Part shown: in pieces, positions 37,401-52,400 of the stretch
How positions within the stretch are numbered: the first letter of the stretch is position 1
Layout of the letters: every line of letters starts with the position of its first letter
From: Siphonodentalium dalli
Taxonomy: Eukaryota; Mollusca; Scaphopoda; Gadilida; Siphonodentaliidae
Direction: 5' to 3'
NCBI GenBank assembly: GCA_032622095.1
Contig: CP136067.1
Location: 82,734,705-82,798,704 of the forward strand
Length of the DNA stretch: 64,000 nt
Translations under genes and position numbers: made by a program
Notes under the pieces: model-generated
Seen by the model: the letters and a program-made list of their open reading frames with translations, nothing else
What the model was told of the DNA's origin: nothing
Databases searched by the model: none

Positions 37401-40400
37401 GTAATTAACTTGGCGCGATGCCAAGAATCCCGGGAAGCACGCGGCGATTACCCACTAGTGAGAGATAAGAAAATATTTAATGGATTTTTCAATGATATCA
37501 CCTATAGGGGTTTTATGTGATATAACAAACATATTTGTGTCTTTTAATGAAGTATTTGGTACTAACCGACGGAAGAACCGATACGTGACAGTTATGACGT
37601 CACGGCTACAGTTAGAACGTGCTCACATTTTGGTGAGATCCCGCACATAAACCATACTACCCTAAACATAATGGTAATTATATCCGTGATATAAAACATT
37701 TTTGCGAAACCTCCCTATTGACGTATTTTTAAAAGTACATGCACGTATGACGTACATGTAGCTGTTCGAGACAAATTAATTATATTCATCAACCTGCCGA
37801 TGAGTATCGTTTATATACTACCCAGACATGAAATTGTCGATAACACAGAAAAATGTGCTGCGACATCATCCTGGTCCTGATTTCCAATGTATCAATATGA
37901 CGACATATAATAGGAGGCATTGCACAATTGGGCCTCGATGTTTCATTCGATAAATAACACGGTGTAGCGGTGCGTTCGCATATAAATTAACGGTGATACT
38001 GTTCATTGTGTTTCTTCCCGACGGAGCTCCATTAATTACATATCACCCCCGTTTTGTCGGTGAGCTCCGAGCAAAATAATTTGTCTCCCCTTTTCATGCT
38101 ATACAATTTCAGTTCATTTGAACTCTTTTAAACACATCCTTTCATCGATTCGAAATGTCAGCACGTTGAATAATGTATTGTTTCTATCAGTTGGTGTTTT
38201 GTCATATCCGTTGTTACGATTATACGATTTAAGGTTTTCAACACAACTCACAAATAGATCATATAGTAATAAGTTCAAGATCGTTTGTCAGTTCCTCGTG
38301 CAATTTGCGATTTGACTCTGAGATTGTGTAGTTAATTTGTAATCACCATGTGGCCTTAATTTCTGTCTCTTATTGGCAATCAAATCATTCGTCGCCGTGA
38401 AACACGATACTCTTGCGAAACCCATAGCACAATAAGCTATATGACCCGATAACAACATAATTAAGTACAAAACATCACGACAAACGTGACGTCAATTCTG
38501 CGAAAAGATTTTTACGACTACAGTAACTGTTAGCTGTTCTGAATTCTTATCATGCAGCAGTAGTTCATTATTCGAAAGGTGTCCATTTCTATTATTCGGC
38601 TTCATTTTAACACGCGTAGTTTGCAGGTTTAGGTTTCTTGATGATAAATGGCCGATTTCGAAATACAAAAAAAAAATCCACATGAAGGTCCATGACAGTG
38701 CAATGTTATAGATACGAGCTTTGGGGAACGTTCATTTATAGCCTTGCAAGTATGCACGGCATATTTGTCGGCATTTTCTCATAAAAATCCCAATGGTGTC
38801 AGAATATGAACGGCGACATGCGTGTACAATGCATACTTACCAAACCTAACGTCATGATAAGTACAATATCCATAGTTACACATGTAACGGTGCATGCTAC
38901 TGACACGTTGCCTTCAAATACCTGTATATATATTATTTATTCTTGCCAGATATACACGTAATTGCATGAAATTTACAGGCCTCTCGCTGGCCTGCTTTTT
39001 CATGGCCTCATTTACGTTGAACATCGTTATGGAAGGAGAGCGATAGGAGGTTTGACATTTTCTGCTGATCATTCTTCGGAATAAATGTCTTTTCGATTGC
39101 TGTGAATGATCAGGACTGTCGGCAGAACATATAGGTTCAATATTGTGGTGGATTGACGGTAACGTGATGTGGCATTGGCAGCTTTGAGCCTATCATTATA
39201 TGTCCAACCTCGTCGCAACCATCTTACCATCAACCCACCGCAATAACTTATAATGTTTATTTCAACATGATATCACGTGACCATGGCCGGAATTTTCATA
39301 TATATGTCGCCACTATGGTCTATGGGTCCCCGGTCCCCAGAACATAAATTTACCCCACCCCATTAGTAATTAATTCTATATAGGATTGAGTACTATTTGG
39401 GAGGGGTAATCTTTTGTTCTGGGGACCTGTGCTATGGATATCGTTATCGTTTTCCAGGTGATCGCTATATATTGGGGAGATAACCCAGGATACAATCCAA
39501 CAGGAGAAATACATTGGCCTGGAACCGGAACACCACCACCTAACACACCATTCTGTGGTTTCCTAGGAAACGATCCTAAATGTGAACAACAAGGTAGATT
39601 GACATATATTGACAACATATTATTTCTGTATGGGCCATTTTAAAACAGCCCATTTTGACTTCTGTATGAACATGTTCACCCTTGAATATGCATCACCAGT
39701 ATGGGATAACATACCAAAATATATGAGCGATTATATCGAAGATAATCAGTATGAAATGGCACGAATAGTCACTGGGGCCACGAGAAGTACCAGTGATCGC
39801 AACCTACTATTAGAAACCGGTTGGGAAACAATTGCGTCACGTAGAACAAAACAGAAAATGATACAATTTTTCAAAATAACTAGTAACCAAGCTCCGTCTT
39901 ATCTATCAAACATCCCGATTCCACTTCATCTGGTTACAATTTTAGGCATGTTAGTATCCACCCGCCTGGCAGCAATAGAGACATTTACATGAATACTTTT
40001 CTGCCTTCGGCTACACGAGTATGGAAACACGATCCACATGAATTCAATAAAATCCACATGAATTCAATAAAATCGTCAAACACACTCGAAGAATTTAATC
40101 GTAAACTAAACATTGACCGTGCGAAAATTGCAAATTTTTATCTCCAGTGTTATTCCAGGAAAGCCCAAATATATCATACTCGTATTAGAATAGGTTGTAG
40201 CAACCTGAACCGTGATCTTGTTATTAATCACTTGAAAGAATCACCATTGTGTAAATGCGGTAGTTTTGAAACTGAATCAGCTTACCATTTCTTCTTCCGA
40301 TGCCCTCTCTACGCCAGAATTAGATCTGAAGTTCTAAGTAACTTACCCGTAAGTATGATAACAACCGATGTCCTATTGTACGGATCTCACGAACTTCCAA

Positions 40401-43400
40401 ACAAATTAAATTCCGAAATATTCTTGGCGATACAGAAGTTTATTTTAGAAAGTGGCCGTTTCTCATCATCACTTCAAGTGACGCGGCTAGATTCCATTTA
40501 CATGAACCGCTTCCGTGGTCGTGACACATTCGTGCAAGTGATTCCCCCACTGAACGGATGTTGTTGTGTTATTTTGTATCGAATGTATGTTGTGTCAAAC
40601 CTCTCCCTCTCTCTCTCGCGCACTCACTATCTCTTACTCTTACCCTCTATCTGACAATCAACGACTTTCGTGCTTTCTTTGATTTATTTTATTGATTTCA
40701 TGGACATTTTAATGCCCTGTTATGCCCATAACAACGTATGTATGATAGGAAGTATGTGACCCTGTGAGGTTGCAGTTATACTTGAATCTTTGGTATGTGT
40801 GGATCTTCGGAACCGTTTGATTTTGGACGTTTTAGTATACATTTTATCGCATACATGTATAATTTACAAGACTCGGTGTAAGATTGATGTGAAAAACTAG
40901 TATTTTAGAAATTATGTTGACATGTAACGTCTGTGCTATTGGAAACTAGTATTTTAGAAATTATGTGAACATGTAACGTCTATGCTTTTGATAACTAGTA
41001 TTTTAGAAATTATGTTAACATGTAACGTCTGTGCTTTGGCATAGGAATCATTGGCCAGCATTTTACTGAAAGCCTATTTCATATAACAACAAATGCTCGG
41101 GTTATATTTAGTTACCTACACCGGAAAACATATCGGAAAACAAATGATCCTTATTTGGTTCTTCAAACTGAGTGGGTACTTCGTGACCTAGAACCGCTTG
41201 GTTTGTCTTTGCGATGGTGGAGAACCAAACCCAGAGCCATTTGGTTTATCGCTGCAATGACGGGGAACCTAACCCAGAACGAAATTGGTTCTACATCTCA
41301 TTCAGCGCAGCGTAGAAGCAAACACAATACAATTTTTTTCGTTCTGGAACCAAATTCTTTGAAGCAACTGATTCATGGCCCACATAGAACTAAATTAGAA
41401 ATGTAGGTTTCAAATTTGTCTTAATGGCAGAACAAATTGAGAACCTAAATTGTCGAAATCAAGAACCAAAACAAAGCCAACATTGTTTTTGGGGTTCTGC
41501 CACAGAGTATATGGGACTGTCAGTCAATGAGCTGCATCTGGAAGAAATCTGAAAACCTACATTGAAATAATCAGCAAGTTGTGTGTGAATATATTGATCA
41601 TATTTATGTGTGACCAAATACATGCATAAGTAATAAACAAGCTGTATATTGATATTAAATAGTGTGGGTGCCCAGGGGATTAACCACACATTGAATGTTC
41701 GCAGTTCGATATGACGCCAAGTTTCCGCTCAAAACATTAATAATACTTGCAGTAAACACCATTCGTGTCAGACATGTATCGCGGAAGTCCACAATATCAC
41801 CAATAAGTAACACGTCTGAACGATTACAGCAGATTATAATTGAGAACGCTCTTTATTATCTACCGTGTTTAGACAATGGACGTCTTTACAAGGGGCGATA
41901 AGTAGCTTTTTTACTGGGGTGTCAAAAATGCAAAACGTGTCTAACTTCCTTTCTTATACTGAAAACGTACCGATTGTGATTATATGGTGTCAAGTCGGAT
42001 GGGAAATCTTTAACTCTTTCTTTACTAAATACTCATTGACGAGTAATTTCCTTCGGAAATGATCAGATAATAAGTTAAGAAGGTCGTTTGTTGAACTTAT
42101 TATCTGAACATTTCCACCAATTAATACAAATCTTTATTTACTTGTAATATATGTAATTCTGTCTGTCGTCTGGTAATTTTCCTGAACACCACTCCAGTAG
42201 ACCATTCTTTTATATACTTTTATAACTAATGGCATAATCCATTTAGTAAAGAAACTTATTGAAGCCCACCCCCACCAGCGTTCATCTGCTAATACAAATA
42301 ACAGTTGAATTATGGTTGTTCATCACGACTGCTAAAAGGCATATTGTCTTTGACTGACAAAACTAGTTCGTTGAGCTCACACAATGCTGTCCACATTCGC
42401 GATCTGCATTCGCAGTACATCGGTACAAGGGATAATGCGATATATCATGACCGACGTCTCCTCGTGTATCACAACATATCTATACAATGTGAGTTAGCAC
42501 CGATGTAGTTCTGATACTTGTCAAAATTAAGACCGCTTACGTATTTGTATGAACCCAAACAACCTGACATAAATTATCACAATTAAAGGGACCAAAGACA
42601 CTCGCAGTGGGTAATTGTGCAAACAAATATAAACATCTGTTAAAAAAAACATCACCACGAAGAAGAACATGGAAAATAGATACACGTCGTTCTTACATTT
42701 ATTGTTGACAAATAACGAAATAAATTTCGCTCATTGAAACCATTGTTATGTACACAAAATGTTACAGTGATTTGTCAACAAACATAACATTCAAATATTT
42801 TCAACTGAATATGTTCATAATATTTTTCAATGCTTTGACCCTGTCCAATGTTTAACGTCACGATTTTATGAATATTTGGTATCTTATTGGACTAATTGGG
42901 GTTTGATTGGTAATGCCACTGTAACAGTAATTTTCACATAACAATGGTTTCGATATGGGAAATCTCGTTGTTGGAGAGTTATTTTGAGTAATAAAAATAG
43001 GAACAAAGTCGATCTATTTTTACATTTACTTGTTGATATTTTTTTTCCAGACTTTGTTGTTATTTCGCACGAACCCACTCCGAAAGCATTGTGTCCACTT
43101 AAAGGAAATCATTTTCAACTATACGCTATAACGTGACATTAAACATGGGAAGAGGTCAAGGCCGTAGCAAGTATTTTATGCAAATCATATTCTCACTAAA
43201 ATATTTGAACTTACTACACGGTTAGGGATGTTTGTTGACAGTTTTGTTAACATAACATTGATTTCAACAAGCGTAATTTCCAGTCATTATTGAAGAACTA
43301 TCAGTAATTCATATAAGAACGCGGTTTATCTATTTCTCCATGTAGTGGTGATGTTTTAAAAAAAATTTGTATATTTGTTTGCACACTTACCCACTGTGAG

Positions 43401-46400
43401 TGCCTTGGTCCCTTTAAAACATTTTTCTTCCCCTGATAACCTCACATTTATTTTTTTAGAACAACAGATTTTGGCGATAGCTCTAGCAGTTCTTTTTGGC
43501 ATAACATTGGTGTCTTTCATTGTGGGATTTCTAGTATATAGGTGAGTCAAACGAGATGTTTCGCAAACATACGATCAATCCTTTCAGTGCCAAGTCCGAT
43601 TTTTGTATCCACCCATATTTCCTTGATAATTTTTCAAATTTATTGATTATAATAATGTGATACATTGATGGAAAGAGCTCTTTCCATCAATGTATCACAT
43701 TATTATAATCAATAAATTTGAAAAATGATCAAGGAAATATGGGCTGATACAAAAATCGGACTTGCCACTGAAAGGGTTAAAATGACAAGTTACAGTTGAC
43801 CGTTCAAATGTTCACAAGCATTTCATTTTCCTAAGTGTATTGTCCAAAACTATGGTTAGACAAATCGAACATTGGTGAGCATTCGAGAAGCAAATTTAAG
43901 GAAATTCAAATTTTATGGAAATAGTAACATAACTTCCTCACGACTGAACAAGTTTTGTCTATTTTATACTAGACTTCGCCCGGGCTATTTAGGGATTTCT
44001 TTGTGATCGCCTCCGTCTGGCAGAATAAACAGCGTCTGGACACACTGTTGTTCGATCGTTCCAGAAACATGCCTATATGAGCGTATATGAGCGAGGTCAA
44101 GGTAAATGTCAAGGTCAAGGACACGGTCGTACGTGAAATTGGACCCGCCCATATTGTTCCCTGGATAAAGTAGACCGTGTCCTTGGCCTTGACCTTGACC
44201 GCGCTCATATAGGCATGTTTCTGGACCGAAATTTGGTATGTAGGCCTTATTTGAACCCGGGAACAATATCAGCGGATCTAATTTTGCAACGTCCACAAAC
44301 ATGTCCGCTGTTAATTCTGCCCAGACGGATCACAAAGAAATCCCAAAATATCCCGGACGGTCGGGCACATCAGCTGGCGTTCTATATTTGTTGTTCAATG
44401 TTATAAAATTCCCCGTCAGAGTATTCACAGGTTTGGAACTGATGGAATAAGACCCCTATGTATTAGGGCGTCGTAGCCAGAGTTGAGACTTGCGGCATGA
44501 TCTGTTGTTTGTCTATTTCTACAACCTTGCAGACGCTACAAATGGGAGATGGATCTAAAGAACATGACGTGGCTTGTGAAAGATGAGGAAATACATTACG
44601 ACAATATGACCACTACGAGCATTGCCTTTAGTCGGCCTTCTCTGGTAAATATATAGTCACTTTTTGAGGCCAATATTCCGCAATGCCACACCTCGAGCTA
44701 TCCGCTCACCCTGCAATTCAATAATGTGGATTATATATTGGCTTATATGTAACTATGTATGTCCCTGATTGAAATCGTAGAAGGTACATTAGTAAAACAC
44801 TTATAGAGTCATGTACATACAATGTATACGCGGAGGGGTGTACATGTGTATGCTCTCATCGTTGTACTATACACGTCATGCAGGTTGAGGCCATATTATC
44901 CGACATTAATCGCAAATTACTTTGTAAAAGTCTCAACAACTTCAGAACAAATTTTGGGGTAGAAAGTATGATAAATCATTTTTTGGGTTGAATTGTCGTA
45001 GTCTGAATGCAAATTGGGATAAATTAAACCGCCTACTACTAAGTATTCAAAGTAGCCAAAATCTCTTTGATATTATTGCTCTCACAGAAATATTTAAGGT
45101 ACACGAAACTGAATTTGAGCTAACTGAGTACCATAACTTCGAATTTAAAACTCGTCCAAAAAGGGATGATGGGAGAGGAGGAGTTGATGATGGGAGAGGA
45201 GGAGTTGGCCTATTAATCCGCGACAGTCTACAGTATACACTGAGGAGAGATTTGTCTATATTTAAACCACACATCATAGAAACAATATTTGTTGAGATAA
45301 ATCCAGGATGCACAAATTCATACTTAGTTGGTTGTATATAGGCCCAAAACTGCACCACGCGCTGACCTTGATACCTTTACGAAGGATATTGAAGGTATTA
45401 TGGTGAAATAAATAAAACAAATCTTAAGGCATTCTTAATAGGCGACTTTAATATTGACTTAATCAAATTTGAAACCCACGAGAAAACGGACAACTTCTTA
45501 AGCAATATATTTTCCTTTGGTTTCATACCAAGTATAACAAGGTCGACACGACTTACAGAACATTCGGCAACCCTCATAGACCATATATATACCAACAGTG
45601 CAACTGCGGGCAGCAAATCTGGTATAATACTCACTGATGTATCGGATCATCTTGCTATCTTCTTTCTCGAACCATCACGAGGCACAAAACATACACGTAC
45701 GCCGGGCGGTGACAATATAAAACCACATCGAGTCTTTAATGACAAAAATACTAAAACGTTCAAAAATATACTAACAAATTGTAACTTTCAGCCAGTCTTA
45801 AACTGTAAATCAGTGAACGAGTCCTACGATATATTCCTGGAACTGTATATGGACGCCTTTGAGAAAGCATTCCCGTTGACATACAGGAAAGTCACAAAAA
45901 AGTACATCAAGCGAGAACCATGGATTACAAATGGAATTCTTAAACCCTCTCTGGAACAAAATAAACTCTATATAAAAAAATTGAAGGCACCAACAGAAGA
46001 CAACAAAAAACAGATATAAATCGTACTGCCAGACGTACACAAGCACAATAAGACTAAGCAAGAAAACGTACTACTGTGATATATTGGAACAAAACAAGAG
46101 ATATATAAAGGTTACCTGGATGATATTAAATGGAGCGATCAATAAAACTTCGAATGCATGCAAACTCAATTCCTTCTACTGATATTTGTAGATAACCAAA
46201 AATCACTCATAAAACCGATATAGCAGAAAAGTGTAATGATTATTTTTCAAGTATTGGTCAACTAACAAGTGTAAGGGTCATAAACGAAAATAGTGCAAAT
46301 TACTCAGATTATCTTCTTTATAGGGAAACAAAAGTATTAAAATAAGCCCCCACTAATGAACAAGAAATTAGACTGACTTGCCTAAATTTCAAAGCAAAAA

Positions 46401-49400
46401 TAGTAGAGACGTGCATGGTTTAACGAGTAAGATAATGAAGGCAACAGTAGAAGGAATAACAATCGCCCTAAAACATATATTCAACTTATCATTCAAATAT
46501 GGCATATTTCCCCAAAAAATGAAATTGTTCCGAGTTGTCCCGATTTACAAAAGCGGCAATAAAGGTGAATTCAGTAATTATAGACCTATTAGTATATTGC
46601 CTTGTTTCTCAAAAATATTGGAAAAAATAATGTCTAAAAGACTGGTCGATTTCTTGAATGATAAGAACTGATAATGTGTGAACATCAGTATGGTTTAAGA
46701 AAAAGTCACTCAACAATCCATCCCGTTATGCACTTACTTGAAGATGTAGTCGAACAAAATGATGAACCCACTCGAGACTCTACCGTGGCCATTTTTATTG
46801 ACATTTTAAAAGCTTTTGATACAATTAGTCATGATATTATATTAAGTAAAATGGATCACTTTGGAATACGTGGCATTGCAAATGATTGGTTCAGAGAATA
46901 TCTATCCGAAAGACGACAGTTTACTGACTTCAATGGTAGTATTTCTAGTCTTAAGGGTATATTCAACGGAGTGCCCCAGGGTTCGATACTCGGTCCGACA
47001 ATTTTCCTCATTTACGTGAATGATATGTCTGCTGCAACTTCATTGAAATTGTTATCATTTGCCGATGATACTACGCTATACACATCCGGCAATAACGGCC
47101 ATCTTATTGAAAACGTCGTGAACAATGAGTTAAAATATGTCTACAAATGGTGTTGTTGTAACTGCCTATCCATAAACAAACTAAAAGTAAATATATGCTT
47201 CTTCATCCATAAAACAATGACGACAAATGGAATTTTCTAAAGATATACATAAACGACGTAGAACTCAAGCGTGTTGTAAACAAAAGTGATGAAAGTCACT
47301 AAAATTTATCGGAACTATAATCGTTGAAAACCTTACTTTTAAAGACCATACCTCGGCGATATGTTCTAAAATGGCAAGAGCCCTATATGGTATGAACAAG
47401 CTGAGGAAATTTTTCCCAGGAGATGCCCTTCGAACGCTATATTATGCCTTAATTCAAAGCCGTCTAATTTTTTTGTCGCCGATTGCCACGAAACTTATAT
47501 GTAATAATCCCCATGATATAAGGAATCTGATGGTGTGGTTTAAACATGCGAAGAGTGGCGCCGTTCGAGTCAGGGATGCACGGAAGGGGAGAGGGGCACC
47601 AAAATTGACAAACTAAGTTTAGCGCCGAAGGACCATCTAGATGGCACCAAACGATCTACTAGGGGTAACTTTTTACGATAAAGCAAATGGTGCGGATTTT
47701 CTAAAGTGACGCCGTTGTCAGGGGCAGAAAAGGGGGAGGGGTAGAAAAAATGTATGCCGCCGATTGCTACGAAACTTTTATATAATAATTCCCATGATAT
47801 GAGGAATCTATTAGTGTTGTTTAAATATGTCAAACGTGGCGCCATTCGCGTTAGGGATGCAGAGAAGGGGAGAGGGGCACCAAAATTGATAAAACTAATT
47901 TTAGCGCCGATTTCCACCAAATTGATATATATTCTTCTCCATGATCAGGGTCACTAAACTCGGTCACGTGATGGGTAACGAAACACTCATAACAAATAGC
48001 CAATTCTCGCTTCAGATGCTTATTTCTCGAAAGCAACAAATATTCTTGTTGTGCCATAATAGCGAAAGAAGAACTATATATTTCTTGTGTCCATTGAACA
48101 AAGCCGCTTTTAGAAATATAATCCCGTATAAAGCTGATGCCTCACACAAATTTCAATCTCTTACTTTTCACCCATTTTCGCTCTGGTGGCTTTTATTAAT
48201 AACGCCAACAAATTTATCCCAATTTCACCAGTATGAAGCATCTGAGCTTTATTTAGAGCATTTGTCCATCCGGTATAATAGACAAAAATTGAGAAACATA
48301 TTCTTGCATGATTTTCAAAATATATCTTGCAAATTTGCGCATCTATGCAATATTGGTAACGCTCGGACAACAGACGAGGCACAGTAATATAATATCAACT
48401 AGCTTTATTCATATGGAACAAAGCCGAGAACGCCTACGAGCAATGCACGATTCTACTATCGGACAATATAACAGGGATAGCCTACAAATGGAACAGATAT
48501 ATTTTTACGATCTATTATATCTACTTACAATAGAAACAAAGGAACGAATTCCCCATTATATACAAAAATAATTTGTGAAACATGTCATTATTAGAGCTGT
48601 GGGAAAACAGTATTATAATGCAATCCAAACCTAATTGTGTCCAGAAAAAACTTAATTGTTATGGAGCACAATCGGGACCGATACATGTTTTTCGAGGCAC
48701 TGATTGTTGGTCTTTTTCGGCAAGGGGAGATGGTCAAAGTTGTAATTTCCAATTTCACCTCGCAGATAAAAATTCACAAATGTAAATACTCCATTTGTAC
48801 CCCTCTAGTTGTAGTTATCCACCTAACCCCCCACGTTTCCCAATAGGTGGAAAAGTCCACGTCACAATCGAAACTTTAAGAACATATTCTAATCTATATA
48901 TCTCAAACGACATAATAATATTATACTATAAAGAATGGCGGAAACTCAAACTATCGGTGCAATCTCAACACATATTCGGTCTGAAGTATCTGGCTGCTGC
49001 TGCCTCTTATATCACCACGACCCTACGGTACATTTGACTCCTCACCACATATCAGAGTTACAATTGTTGCACGTTCGTTCACATATACATTCCACACCAT
49101 TTTATTCAATAACAAAATTACCATAGGTCGTTTGTTGAACTTGGTATCTGAACATTTCCCACCAATGATAAATTCAATTCCTGTAATTTCCTCTAGAATT
49201 AGTCTAAAATGCATCCAAGGAACATAAAGTCAAACCTGTCGCTCAACAGAACTAAAAGATGTAAACTAGTATGCATAAAGATCAGGACTGCCATATGCAC
49301 ACATCGCAGAAAGAGATTAAGGGCGTGTATAATTTCACCGCACCCTACACCGATAACGCAGAAAAACACCGACGTCCTAAAAAAAGAGACAAGGGATAGA

Positions 49401-52400
49401 TGTTATTGTTAGTATGACGAATATATTGTCTACACCGTCAAAGATATCTGCGGACTCCTAAAAAAGCAAACTAAGTCAAATCTAGGGGGAAACTTGTTCA
49501 ATGATATCATTCGAACTATTTGGCATTCGTAAGTATATCAGAACTTTGATATAATTTTGGACCAAATGAATTTATATTTCGAAACTCTGTAACCAGGTCT
49601 GGCACACCCTGAAATGAATAAGTATAGTTATATTTATCGATAAGAGTTGAATGTGGATATCGCCGTTTCGTGAATTTTATAGAAGGTGCATAACGAACAT
49701 AACGTATTTTACAAAAATGAACCAAACAGCGTCGCAGAAGATGGTACTATGCATGTTTGTTTCTCCGTGCATTTGAATGATTAATCATGGTGCCATATGT
49801 CATGGTAAGGAAGTCAATTAGCACTCGCATTGGTATAGATATTGCAATTGTATTGGGTATAAAATAATATATATTAATTGAAGACCAGTGTCCGAATACG
49901 CTTCTATCAATTAATATTGATTTTATTTCGAATAATTTATTATAAAATGAGATGATTTGATGGGACACTTTATTGTTCTATTTTAGAACGGACCATTCAG
50001 GCCATACCATATAGCGATAGATATCTTTAGGGTGTTCCCATAGCTATGCTCCGAACTTCAAATGACCCAGATTTAATGTTTGTATTGTTTTATTACATAG
50101 TTATAAGCGATAATGAGTCTAATTAACGTTTATTTGTGACAAAATTACACAATACAATTTCTGGTCTCTGTTAACAGTAACCACTGTTGTTCGTTAGCTA
50201 AAAGACCACACGTTTTTAGTCCAGAACATATTCGAAATATAATCAATATTAATCGATAGAATAATTTCTTGACAGGGGTCTTTGATCCATATCTAATATT
50301 TTATACCCCGGTGACTATATAACACATGTTTACACAAAGATAGACCATAGTTAATGTCACTTAGAAAGGCTTAGTTGTGCGATTATTGAATAAAATAAGC
50401 TTGGGCAAAAGGCTGAACAGAATTATATATGGATAACGTTCATTTGCTGCCGTATTGTTGAGATTGCAACATGACTGTGTATAAGCGAGATAACTGAGTC
50501 GCGGCTATATTGAATTCGTGCAGCCCCCTCCCCATTCCGCGGTTTAAGTGCTACAGGTCAAAGTTCTGGAGGGGCATTCGATGTATATGGAATCAGGAAT
50601 ATTCCATATAAGTTCCATATATGGAATGCACCTCCAGAACTTTGACCTGTAGCACTTAAACCGCGGAACGGGGGCTGGATGAATCCAATATGACAGCGAC
50701 TTGTCAAATTTAACAATACCACTTAAATATAACTATAATAGTTGAACGTAGGATTCGCCAAACCTGATAATACTTTGCCTTATTAATTAGATATGACATT
50801 TTTCTCCAGAACGGCCTGTTATCGAACTATGTGAATATCGCTTCAATTTGCCCTTAAACCGAGTAATATCAGTTTATCACACATCCGAGTAATATAAAGT
50901 TATTATACAATGTTGTGTACAGTATGTGTTTTTCTTGTACGAGTCCAGGTTGTGGTGAAAAGTCATATTGGACGAGACACGCCAATATGACTTTTCACCA
51001 CAACCTGGACGAGTACAAGAAAAACTCATACTGTACACAACATTGTATAATGACATTTTTATTATCCATCTGTATGTTTATCCAAATTTGGGGAATACAA
51101 CTTTTGTGGTTATTTTTGGTATTTGTCGGCACTTAATTCTCTATAAAAGCCTGTATATTGATCATCAGAAAGCATGAATTGGAAAAGTAAACACGGAAGT
51201 GAGAAAAAAAACTCAATGCGGAATTGAAACGTCTGCTAAAATCAATCAGTGTTGCGCGCGCATCACAATTTCACCGATTCATTTCGCAATAGAGTTAATT
51301 CGTGACGTCACGGAGTCCCAATAAAAAGTGATATTGTACAGTCGGGAGTCCAATATGACTTTCGGGAGTCCAATATGACTTTTTCAAGGACTATCACGTG
51401 GCAGCTTTTGCCCAATCGCAAATGGTGTTAGTTAAGGGATGGATAATAATATAGTTTTCACGACATGCGATAATTTATCTACTTCACTACTAAATAACGT
51501 GTAGATATAGATTTGGTGACGTCACTCATATGAAAGAGTTGTCAGTTACTAAGGCACTAAGAGGCAATATAATTCATGATTAGGATATTACTTGGTTGGT
51601 TTGATAGTATAGGCTTGATATCAACCATCGATAACCTCATTTCAGTCTTCGGCCTTCGGTCTCAGGCTGATATGAGGTTACCTCGGGATGATATGGGGCC
51701 TAATATCAAACCAACCAAGTAATATCCTCTAAATAGTCCCTGATGGACAAGCATCGCATTTTTCACGGAGAAGTGTATTATATGTACATCAATAATGTAC
51801 TGATATTTCAGTCTTCTGACATTTGATTATCACTTGGATAGTATCGGTATTATAATTGGAATGAAGCTTTCATCAGATGTACACGCATGTGTACTTCAAA
51901 AGTATAAAAAATAATCCCCATGCAATACATTAAATGGGTATGACTATATGCACACATTTGGGTTCTTTCAGACGCATATATATAGTTATGCATGTTGTTA
52001 ATAATAAACACATCCCTGGGCATATAATCTAGAAATTATATTAAAGAATGATTGTGTAACTTAATAAGATACTTTAATCAGTTAAGTAAAGAACTGTCGA
52101 TCGTTTGATAACATGCATGAGTATGAAACTGGCAACGTTTCGTTCCATTTATTCATTTCCCCACACTTTCCTGAGTAGATTGTTCGTAGGACACCATATG
52201 CACACTTCATTTGAGATTTTGGTAGTGATGACTCTGTAATTGCGACATATATAACCTGTGGAAGATATAAAAATCATTCTCAAGTAAGAAAATAGTCAAC
52301 TCATTATATCCGCTGGCTAAAATGGATCGAAACTGGTGTGAAAATGTGAATATCCGTGTGTGTGGCGTGAGCGTTACCCGCAGTATGGGCGTTACCTTTT

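Noticed and set aside
40895-41036. CRISPR-like spaced repeat
   Set aside because: Three contiguous 49-bp tandem units without unique spacers in a eukaryotic intron.
47941-48387. 148-codon + strand ORF
   Set aside because: No recognisable domain, composition follows the AT-rich background, and no splice context.
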